In this document: piece after piece, positions 1 through 5,817 of the stretch | Layout: each line of letters starts with the position of its first letter | Position numbering within the stretch: position 1 is the first letter of the stretch | Assembly (NCBI GenBank): GCA_036398215.1 | Contig: DASWHK010000172.1 | Span: 1 to 9,512 of the forward strand | Length of the DNA: 9,512 nt | Source: DASWHK01 sp036398215 | Lineage (GTDB): Bacteria; Acidobacteriota; UBA890 | Direction: 5' to 3' | Translations under genes and position numbers: made by a program | The notes under the pieces: model-generated | Databases searched by the model: none | What the model was told of the DNA's origin: nothing | Seen by the model: only the letters and a program-made list of their open reading frames with translations

Positions 1-2729
1 TCGTCGGCGCGCTCGGGGTCGCTGCCGTAGCTGATCGTCAGCGTGTAGCTCTCGATCGGCCGCCAGGCGTTGGAACCGGAGACGCCGACGCTGTAGGTGC
101 CGCCGAGCTCCTCGCGCAGGACGTCGCGCAGCCGGTTCTGCAGCACCAGCGCCAGCGCCCGCAGCGTCGTGCGCGGCTGCTGCTCGTAGTCGAACGGCCC
201 GGTGAAGTAGATGCGCGTCTGGCTCACCGGCTCGATGCCGGCGTGGACCTCCTCGACGACGACGCCCTCGACGTGGCGGACCCCGACGTCGCGCCAGCTC
301 TCCTCGCGGCCGGTCGCCGGCAGGCTGGCGATGTAGCGCTCGACCAGCGGCCGCATGGTCTCGAGGTCGAAGGTACCGACGAACACGAACGTGAAGTCGC
401 CAGCGTCGGCGAAACGGTCCTTGTAGAACTCGAAGGAGCGCTCCAGGTCCCACTCCTCGAGGGTCTCGACTGTCGTTTGCTGGCGGCGCGGGTGGTTCTG
501 CCAGCGCAGCTCCTGCAGCCGCTTCGAGAAGATGAAGCTCGGCGTCGCCTGCTGGTTGGCGAGCGCCGCGCGGCCCTGGGCCAGGTAGGCCTCGAAGGCC
601 ACGGGGTCGGCGCGCGGCGCGGTGAAGCGCAGGTGGATGAGCTGGAAGAGCGTCTCGAGGTCCTTGGGCGAGGCGCTGCCGCCGAGCCCCTCGGAGAGCT
701 CGCCGATCGAGGCCGAGGCGTTGGCCGCTTTGCCGGCGAGCTTCTTCTGCAGGTCGAGGAGGCTGAACTCGCCGGCGCCGCTGATCATCATCGCCGCCGT
801 GGTGCTGGCGGCGATGACGTAGTCCTCGTCGCTGGCCAGCGAGGTACCGCCGGGGCTGAAGGCGGAGAACAGGACCTCGTCGTCGCGCAGATCGGTGGGC
901 TTGAGCACGACCAGCGCGCCGTTGCTGAGGCGCCACTCGGTGATGCCCATCTCTTCGATCGTGTCGGTCTCGACGATCGTGCCGGGCTCGGGGACCGCGG
1001 GGAGCAGCGGCTCGTCGGAGAGCGTGTCCTCGTACGCGGCCAGCTCCTCGTCGGCGGCGGTCTCCAGCACCGCCAGCAGCTCGGTCTCGGTCGGCAGCGT
1101 GGCGCCCTCGGTCTCGGGCGCGGCGACCAGGACCACCCGATTGTCGCTGCGGATCCAGTCGCGGCCCACGCCGTTGACCTCGGCGAGCGTGATCTCGGGG
1201 ACGAAGCGCCGGTACAGCTCGTACTCGTACTCGAGGCCGGGGATCGGCTCGCCCTGCAGGAAGGACCGCGTGTACTCGTTGACGAACAGGCCCGAGCGGC
1301 GGTTCTGGCGCTCGTCGTAGGCTCGCTCGATGCCGCGCAGCATGTTCGCCTTGACGCGCTGCAGCTCGCCCTCGGTGAAGCCGAAGCGCTCCACCCGCGC
1401 CGCCTCGGTCAGCAGCGTTTCCAGCCCCCGCTCGATCCCGTCGGGGGTGACGCCGGCGAGCAGCGCATAGACGCCCTGGGTGCGCAACAGGGCGCCCTTC
1501 GACGAGCCGCCGTAGACGATCGGCGCATCGGCCTGCTGGGTGAGCTCGGCGAAGCGCTGGTTGAGCATGCTGTTGTAGAGGATCTCCACCAAGGTGTCGC
1601 GATAGGCGCCGACCGTGCCCTCCTCCTCGAGATCCATCAGGTGATAGACCGACACCGAGGTGTTGGGGAGCTCGGGGTCGCTGGCGATGGCGAAGTCGGT
1701 GCCGGGCCGGTCGGGGACCTCGAACGCCGGCCGCGGGCGCGGCTCCGGGTCGGCCGGCAAGCCCTCGAAATGGCGGCGGATCAGCCCCTCGATCTCGTCG
1801 ACCTCGAAGTCGCCGACGGCGATCACCGCCATCAGGCCGGGCCGGTACCAGTCCTCGTAGAAGCGGCGCACCGCCTCGTGCGAGGCGTTCTCGATGCTCT
1901 CGCGGGTGCCGATCGGCAGCCGCTCGGCATACTTGCTGCCGGCGAACAGCACCGGGAACTGCTGATCGTTGATGCGCATCCCGGCGCCCTGCCCCAGCCG
2001 CCACTCCTCGACGACGACGGCCCGCTCCATGTCGATCTCCGCGGGGTCGAGGGTGATCGCATGGGTCCAGTCCTCGAGGATCTGGAAGGCAGTGGCGATG
2101 TACTCGTCGTTGTCGGTCGGCACCTGCAGCATGTAGACGGTCTCGTCGAAGCTCGTGTAGGCGTTGACGTCGGGGCCGAGCCGCATGCCGATCGACTCCA
2201 TGAACTCGATGAGCTCGTGCTTCTCGAAGTTGGCGGTGCCGTTGAAGGCCATGTGCTCGAGAAGGTGGGCGAGGCCGCGCTGGTCGTCGTCCTCGAGCAC
2301 CGAGCCGGCGTTGACCACCAGCCGCAGCTCGGCGCGGTTCTCGGGGCGCCAGTTGGCGCGGATGTAGTAGGTCAGGCCGTTGGCGAAACGGCCGGCGCGG
2401 ACGGCGGGGCCGATGGGTAGGGTGGCGTCGAGGGCGACCGTGCGCGCCTCTTGCGGGTCGGCGACGCGGGCCTGCAGGGGGTCATAGCCGGCCGGGCGCT
2501 GGCGCTCGGCGGCGGCGACCTGTTGGGTTGCGGAGGAGAAGGCACGCTGCGGTGCGGCGGCTGCTTGCCGGGGTGCCCAGGAGAAGGCCTGCAGCGTTTC
2601 GGCAGGGACCTTCTGGGGAGCGGCGGCCGACGGGCCAGAGCTGGCGCGGGCTTCGTGGGCAGGAGCCGGGCCGGCGAGCACGAGAGTCGCGACCAGCAGG
2701 GCGGCAAGGCAACGGAAGTGGGCTCTCAT
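1..2729 (-). CDS. Secreted M16 family zinc metallopeptidase (pitrilysin/PqqL-like), C-terminus cut by window edge
   Basis: A zinc endopeptidase, exported and probably periplasmic or outer-membrane associated. The 909 residues present begin with a signal peptide (MRAHFRC, then a hydrophobic stretch to about residue 20; cleavage near APA or ARA, residues 24-29). The inverted zinc motif HLLEH lies at 155-159 (H155, H159 ligands, E158 catalytic). The distal Glu ligand is in VVVEEW (E241/E242, probably E242). The first M16 domain spans about 112-255 and an M16C-type domain about 265-450. A degenerate second half restarts near 595. R872 and Y879 reproduce the spacing of the substrate-binding Arg/Tyr pair of the insulinase family. 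Full-length relatives have about 930-950 residues, so little is missing. Residues 30-104 form an Ala/Gln/Pro-rich, probably disordered linker. The start is supported by AGGAG eight bases upstream. The gene is divergent from the sigma-54 operon. The family call is firm; the substrate is unknown. Confidence 0.95.
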   Translation of the reverse strand, partial: MRAHFRCLAALLVATLVLAGPAPAHEARASSGPSAAAPQKVPAETLQAFSWAPRQAAAAPQRAFSSATQQVAAAERQRPAGYDPLQARVADPQEARTVALDATLPIGPAVRAGRFANGLTYYIRANWRPENRAELRLVVNAGSVLEDDDQRGLAHLLEHMAFNGTANFEKHELIEFMESIGMRLGPDVNAYTSFDETVYMLQVPTDNDEYIATAFQILEDWTHAITLDPAEIDMERAVVVEEWRLGQGAGMRINDQQFPVLFAGSKYAERLPIGTRESIENASHEAVRRFYEDWYRPGLMAVIAVGDFEVDEIEGLIRRHFEGLPADPEPRPRPAFEVPDRPGTDFAIASDPELPNTSVSVYHLMDLEEEGTVGAYRDTLVEILYNSMLNQRFAELTQQADAPIVYGGSSKGALLRTQGVYALLAGVTPDGIERGLETLLTEAARVERFGFTEGELQRVKANMLRGIERAYDERQNRRSGLFVNEYTRSFLQGEPIPGLEYEYELYRRFVPEITLAEVNGVGRDWIRSDNRVVLVAAPETEGATLPTETELLAVLETAADEELAAYEDTLSDEPLLPAVPEPGTIVETDTIEEMGITEWRLSNGALVVLKPTDLRDDEVLFSAFSPGGTSLASDEDYVIAASTTAAMMISGAGEFSLLDLQKKLAGKAANASASIGELSEGLGGSASPKDLETLFQLIHLRFTAPRADPVAFEAYLAQGRAALANQQATPSFIFSKRLQELRWQNHPRRQQTTVETLEEWDLERSFEFYKDRFADAGDFTFVFVGTFDLETMRPLVERYIASLPATGREESWRDVGVRHVEGVVVEEVHAGIEPVSQTRIYFTGPFDYEQQPRTTLRALALVLQNRLRDVLREELGGTYSVGVSGSNAWRPIESYTLTISYGSDPERAD

Positions 2730-2837
2730 GCGGCTTGCTCCTGAGCGCGGGTGAGCGGCGCTCTCGCGGGGGATCAACTCCATCCATGATGACGAGCAGG
2801 GACCTTCAAGTCCAGGGAGGAGGCGGGCAACGCGGTC

Positions 2838-2877
2838 TCTGCATCCTTTGCAGCGCTGCCGGAAGCTTCTGCATCCT
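2838..2877. repeat. 10-bp direct repeat pair bracketing a 10-bp palindrome
   Basis: TCTGCATCCT occurs at 2838-2847 and again at 2868-2877, exactly 30 bp apart, close to three helical turns. Between them lies the perfect palindrome GCAGCGCTGC at 2850-2859. The cluster is 109-148 bp upstream of the peptidase start codon. The repeats are seen directly; a role as a regulator-binding site is inference only. Confidence 0.4.
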
Positions 2878-2933
2878 AACGCCGAAGGCCTGACCCGAAG
2901 GTCCCTGACCTGCGCGCCCAGCCGGCGGCCACA

Positions 2934-3067
2934 CGGCTCGCGCCGGGCGCGCCGCGCCATGCCGTTCCCAGGCCCGCCCTTCGCCTGCACGTTCGCGCTC
3001 GTGCGGGGCGACCCGCGCGATGCGTCGGCGTAATCCCCATGTGGCGACCCGATACCGGCTCGCGCCG
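2934..3067. repeat. 12-bp direct repeat CGGCTCGCGCCG, two copies
   Basis: Perfect copies lie at 2934-2945 and 3056-3067, 122 bp apart. The second ends 20 bp upstream of the -24 element of the sigma-54 promoter. Both are pure G/C with one T, so chance recurrence in this composition is not negligible. Confidence 0.3.
3007..3051. promoter_or_regulatory. Candidate upstream activator sites for the sigma-54 promoter
   Basis: GGCGACCCG is repeated at 3007-3015 and 3043-3051. Relative to the predicted transcription start near 3114, these sit at about -107 to -99 and -71 to -63, where enhancer-binding proteins commonly bind sigma-54 promoters. No perfect dyad is visible in either copy, so the assignment rests on position and repetition alone. 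Confidence 0.25.
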
Positions 3068-3087
3068 TGGGCACCCGGCCATGCCAC

Positions 3088-3102
3088 TGGCACGCTGCTT
3101 GC
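3088..3102 (+). promoter_or_regulatory. Sigma-54 (RpoN) -24/-12 promoter
   Basis: The sequence reads TGGCAC-N5-TTGC followed by A, an exact match to the core of the RpoN consensus. The diagnostic GG (3089-3090) and GC (3101-3102) are separated by exactly 10 bases. Transcription would start near 3114, about 66 bases before the acyltransferase ATG. The site lies in a true intergenic region and points toward the operon. Sigma-54 promoters need an ATP-driven enhancer-binding activator, which is not encoded in this window. Confidence 0.82.
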
Positions 3103-3113
3103 AAATTCGTGAA

Positions 3114-3179
3114 GCAGGAGTCCTCTGCCGGACGGCAAGCCCGCCGCGGTTGCGGGCCCGCGGGAACAGCTAGGAACAG
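3114..3179 (+). other. Predicted GC-rich 5' leader of the sigma-54 operon
   Basis: Between the predicted start of transcription and the ATG lie short competing stems. GCCCGC at 3139-3144 pairs with GCGGGC at 3152-3157 around a 7-base loop, and the palindrome CCGCGG occurs at 3144-3149 and 3158-3163. The ribosome binding site is a modest AGGA (3172-3175) with only four bases to the start codon. Folding could limit translation, but no known riboswitch is recognised. Confidence 0.3.
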
Positions 3180-4355
3180 ATGCTCGAAGTACAAGAACAT
3201 CGACAGGCCGGCGTACCGTGGTCCGCTGGCTACCGAGTGGAATGCCTCGCCGACGGCCCGAGCTTTCTCGATGTCGAAGCGGAGTGGAACCGGCTCGTCG
3301 ATGAGGCAGCCGTCGAGCATCCATTCCTCCGCCATGAGTGGCTGCGGGTCTGGTGGGACTGCTTCGGGGAGGGCAATCGGCTCGCGGTCGTCTTGGTGCG
3401 GGCCAACGGCCGGCTGGTCGCCGCTGCGCCCCTGATGTCCAACGGGGCGCGGATGTGCGGGCTGAGGGCGCGCCGGCTGCAAACCATCTACAACGTCCAC
3501 ACGCCGCGCCTCGGGCTCATCGTCGCCCCCGGCCACGAGGGCGCCTACCGGGCCGTGTGGAGGCACATCGCCGAGCGCGATGATTGGGATGTACTGGAGC
3601 TGAATCAACTCCCGGAGGGCTCGCCCACTCTCGACCGGATCACGGAGCTGGCAGCCGCCGACGGCTTCCCGTGCGAGCGCTGGAGCTCCGGCGACGCCCC
3701 CTACGTGCCCTTGCGGGGAAGCTGGGCCGACTACTTCGAGGGCCTGGCCGCCAAGCACCGCTCCAACCTCCGCAATCGGCTCAAGCGCCTCTCCAAGATC
3801 GGCGACGTGGAGCTCGAGACGGTCAGCGAGCCCGGACCCGCCCTGGAGGCGGCGCTGCAGGACGGACTGCGCATCGAGGCGGCCGGCTGGAAGGGCGAGG
3901 AGGGGACCGCCATCCGTTGCGAAGACGACATCCGCGGCTTCTACTCACGATACGCACAGGCCGCTGCGCGGCGCGACCTGCTGCGGCTCCAATTTCTCGT
4001 GGTCGGCGGCACCCGCATCGCGTTCGCATACTCCATCGTCCACGCGGGCAAGCTGTTCCTGCTCAAGACCGGCTATGACCCCGAGTACTCGAAATACTCC
4101 CCGTTCAATGTCTTGCTGCGGAAGGTCCTCGAGGACTGCTTCGACAGCGGTCTCGACGAGTTCGAGTTCCTCGGCGTGTTCGACCGCTGGAAAGAGAGTT
4201 GGGCGGAGCTTGCGAGGCCGCATTGCTGGGCCTACGTGTTCGCGAAGACGCCGACTGCCCGTCTCATCCGCGGCGCCAAGTTCGGCGTCATCCCGAAGGT
4301 CAAGCAGATCCTCGGGGTGCCGGAGAGCGACGGCGCCAAAGCCTCGGGAGGCTGA
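3180..4355 (+). CDS. GNAT-fold acyltransferase of the CelD/BcsL (BioF2-like, FemAB-related) family
   Basis: A cytoplasmic protein of 391 residues without signal peptide or membrane segments. It is predicted to transfer an acyl (often acetyl) or related group to an amine, typically in surface-polysaccharide or envelope synthesis. Family marks are the basic KHRSNLRNRLKRL helix (192-204), LRIEAAGWKGEEGTAI (230-245), KTGYDPEYSKYSPFNVLL (296-313) ahead of the acyl-CoA-binding region, and FEFLGVFDRWKESWA (328-342), all typical of the Acetyltransf_6 domain. The ATG at 3180 follows AGGA closely and leaves the expected N-terminal half-domain intact. It is the first gene of a two-gene operon, and its TGA is three bases before the next ATG. 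A sigma-54 promoter lies about 80-90 bases upstream. The substrate cannot be read from the sequence. Related FemAB-like proteins sit in exosortase/PEP-CTERM exopolysaccharide loci, but no exosortase gene is visible here. Confidence 0.88.
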   Translation: MLEVQEHRQAGVPWSAGYRVECLADGPSFLDVEAEWNRLVDEAAVEHPFLRHEWLRVWWDCFGEGNRLAVVLVRANGRLVAAAPLMSNGARMCGLRARRLQTIYNVHTPRLGLIVAPGHEGAYRAVWRHIAERDDWDVLELNQLPEGSPTLDRITELAAADGFPCERWSSGDAPYVPLRGSWADYFEGLAAKHRSNLRNRLKRLSKIGDVELETVSEPGPALEAALQDGLRIEAAGWKGEEGTAIRCEDDIRGFYSRYAQAAARRDLLRLQFLVVGGTRIAFAYSIVHAGKLFLLKTGYDPEYSKYSPFNVLLRKVLEDCFDSGLDEFEFLGVFDRWKESWAELARPHCWAYVFAKTPTARLIRGAKFGVIPKVKQILGVPESDGAKASGG

Positions 4356-4358
4356 ACG

Positions 4359-5606
4359 ATGCACGTATCGGCCTGGCCCGGTTTGAGCCCCGCGTATCTG
4401 CTGGGACGACCGGCGGCGCCACTGCCCTTTCCCCTGTCGGAACCGGACAAGGCGTTCTTCTACGTCGCCCGCAACGGTATCTACCACCTCTTTCGGGAGC
4501 TGGTTCGGCATCACGACGGAGCCGTTCTCGTGCCCGACTATCACAGCGGCAACGAAGTCTGGGCTATCCGCGCCGCCGGGGCCCCGGTGCAGTTCTACCG
4601 CATCGACCGCGGACTGCAGCCGGACCTCGACCAGATCAAGGAGCTGGCCGGGAACAAGCCGCTGGCCATCTACCTGATCCACTTCATCGGCTGGCCGCAG
4701 CCGGTCGCGGAGATCGCCGAGCTCTGCCGGGAGCGGGGGATCCTGCTGGTCGAGGATTGCGCCCTGTCGATGTTGAGCGCCAGCGAGGGGCGGCCGCTGG
4801 GGTCGTTCGGCGACTACTCGGTGTACTGCCTCTACAAGACGTTGCCCGTTCCCAACGGCGGTCTGCTCGTGGGCGATCGTGCCGTCCTCGACAAGGTACG
4901 GGACATCGAGCTGCGGGCGAGTAGCCGCGTCTCGGTTGCCGGACGCAGCCTGGAGCTGGGCCTCGAGTGGGTGCGCAATCGCCACGAGCCCCTCGGTGAG
5001 GCGTTGTTCCGCGCCAAGCGCGGCGTCGGTCAGGCGCTCAGCCGGATGAGCGTCGAACGGACGCCGGTCGGCGATATCGGCTTCAACCTCGACAACGTCG
5101 ATCTCGGGATGTCGCCCGTCTGCCGCCGGCTTCTGGATCGCTTCGACTACGAGGCAATCCGCAGCCGCCGGCGCGAAAACTTCTTTCTGATGCGCGAGCT
5201 GCTGGCGGGCGCCGCAACGCCGCTGCGCGCCGACCTCGACGACGGAGTCTGCCCGCTGTTTTTCCCCATCCTCGTCGCCGACAAGCGGCGCGCCGCCGAG
5301 GCGCTTTGGGGGGCCGGCATCGAGGCCGTGCAGTTCTGGAACTACGGGGACCAGGAGGCGCAGCGCGACCGGTCCTCGGACGCCCAGTTCCTGCGCGACC
5401 ACGTCCTGGAGCTGCCGATCCATCAGGACGTTACCGCCCGGCAGATCGAGTACACGGCCGAGCACGTGCGCGCCCTCGAGTCCGTAGTCCGGATCGACGC
5501 AGCGGCCGCCGCCAAGGCGGCCCGACCCGAGCGCCGGCCGCCGCGCCCCCGGTCCCCGGAGCCGCTCGACGAGCCGGATGCGGTCCGCTCACCGCCACCC
5601 GCGTGA
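4359..5606 (+). CDS. DegT/DnrJ/EryC1/StrS-family PLP enzyme (aminotransferase-like)
   Basis: A 415-residue fold-type I PLP protein of the family that makes amino sugars on nucleotide-sugar carriers. VEDCALSML (131-139) supplies D133 for the pyridine nitrogen. SFGDYSVYCLYK (149-160) gives the predicted Schiff-base lysine K160, followed by the Gly-rich PNGGLLV. An earlier VPDYHSGNEVWAI segment (58-70) corresponds to the cofactor-phosphate region. GGGAGG seven bases before the ATG overlaps the end of the acyltransferase gene, so translation is probably coupled. The C-terminal 35-40 residues (after about 378) are Ala/Pro/Arg-rich and look disordered, an addition to the usual fold. With its partner acyltransferase, production of an N-acylated amino sugar is a reasonable guess. 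A 3,5-dehydratase or other PLP chemistry is possible, since the family includes non-aminotransferases. Confidence 0.88.
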   Translation: MHVSAWPGLSPAYLLGRPAAPLPFPLSEPDKAFFYVARNGIYHLFRELVRHHDGAVLVPDYHSGNEVWAIRAAGAPVQFYRIDRGLQPDLDQIKELAGNKPLAIYLIHFIGWPQPVAEIAELCRERGILLVEDCALSMLSASEGRPLGSFGDYSVYCLYKTLPVPNGGLLVGDRAVLDKVRDIELRASSRVSVAGRSLELGLEWVRNRHEPLGEALFRAKRGVGQALSRMSVERTPVGDIGFNLDNVDLGMSPVCRRLLDRFDYEAIRSRRRENFFLMRELLAGAATPLRADLDDGVCPLFFPILVADKRRAAEALWGAGIEAVQFWNYGDQEAQRDRSSDAQFLRDHVLELPIHQDVTARQIEYTAEHVRALESVVRIDAAAAAKAARPERRPPRPRSPEPLDEPDAVRSPPPA

Positions 5607-5645
5607 TCGGCCGATAACCGTAGGGCCATCAATTCCACACGCGTT

Positions 5646-5680
5646 CGAGCGCGACCTCTCCGTCACATGATCGGCGCTCG
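5646..5680 (+). other. 7-bp inverted repeat downstream of the PLP-enzyme gene
   Basis: CGAGCGC at 5646-5652 is complementary to GCGCTCG at 5674-5680 with a 21-base loop. It begins 40 bases after the operon's stop codon, where a terminator would be expected. The long loop and absence of a T-run make it a poor intrinsic terminator, and its right arm overlaps a direct repeat. Confidence 0.2.
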
Positions 5681-5691
5681 CATGATCGGCG
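5666..5691. repeat. 11-bp tandem direct repeat CATGATCGGCG
   Basis: Perfect copies occur at 5666-5676 and 5681-5691, 15 bp start to start. The core TGATCGGC also appears at 5604-5611, over the stop codon of the PLP-enzyme gene, and at 9468-9475, upstream of the permease. The repeat is real in the sequence; function is unproven. Confidence 0.4.
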
Positions 5692-5697
5692 GCGGAG

Positions 5698-5709
5698 GAT
5701 GCCGGCATC
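5698..5709. repeat. 12-bp perfect palindrome GATGCCGGCATC
   Basis: A perfect, loop-less 12-bp dyad lies seven bases after the CATGATCGGCG repeat. Being loop-less, it fits a dimeric protein's binding site better than a terminator hairpin. No known regulator consensus is recognised. Confidence 0.3.
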
Positions 5710-5748
5710 GGAGCGCGCATGGGGGCTCGAATACGAGGTGTCGAAAAA

Positions 5749-5769
5749 TTCCTAGGAAATTCCATGGAA
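5749..5769. promoter_or_regulatory. Candidate operator: tandem TTCC-NN-GGAA palindromes one helical turn apart
   Basis: TTCCTAGGAA (5749-5758) and TTCCATGGAA (5760-5769) are both perfect 10-bp palindromes sharing TTCC-NN-GGAA, with centres 11 bp apart on the same helix face. They lie in the only AT-rich patch of the window, 49-69 bp before the propeller-gene start. TATAGG at 5787-5792 begins exactly 17 bp after the second palindrome, so the palindrome would occupy the -35 position of a promoter that lacks a recognisable -35 box. That arrangement fits an activator site, or a repressor blocking polymerase. No regulator can be named. Confidence 0.5.
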
Positions 5770-5817
5770 CTGACGCTACGTGAAGTTATAGGTTGTCCTT
5801 TGTTGGGGAGGTGAACG

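Larger units (their letters stand above)
2730..3179. other. Divergent intergenic region, no gene seen
   Basis: These 450 bases separate the minus-strand peptidase from the plus-strand acyltransferase. Open frames here are short, Arg/Pro/Gly-rich and lack credible ribosome binding sites. They also overlap one another on both strands, so I call no gene. The region holds a sigma-54 promoter facing right, several short direct repeats and a GC-rich leader, listed separately. I could not find a convincing sigma-70 promoter for the peptidase. TTGAAG read on the minus strand (around 2803-2808) is a possible -35, but no good -10 follows at the right distance. Confidence 0.75.

Noticed and set aside
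243..2420. 725-codon open frame on the plus strand
   Set aside because: It is antisense to the M16 peptidase, whose motifs (HLLEH, R872/Y879) and signal peptide are convincing. The plus-strand product is Arg/Leu/Val/Asp/Gly-rich with no domain, as expected from the mirror frame of a GC-rich gene.
3114..3179. Riboswitch or attenuator in the acyltransferase leader
   Set aside because: Short GC stems exist, but no known aptamer core, leader peptide or terminator/antiterminator pair is visible in 66 bases.
2806..3324. 172-codon minus-strand frame in the divergent gap
   Set aside because: Arg/Pro/Gly-rich with no ribosome binding site or motif. It crosses the sigma-54 promoter and overlaps the start of the acyltransferase gene.
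3945..5465. 506-codon open frame on the minus strand across the operon
   Set aside because: It is antisense to two well-supported genes and spans their junction. It shows no recognisable domain and a composition typical of a shadow frame.
5504..5522. Perfect 7-bp GC hairpin as an intrinsic terminator
   Set aside because: It lies inside the coding sequence, about 80 bases before the stop codon, has no T-run, and is easily produced by Ala codons (GCC, GCG) in GC-rich DNA.
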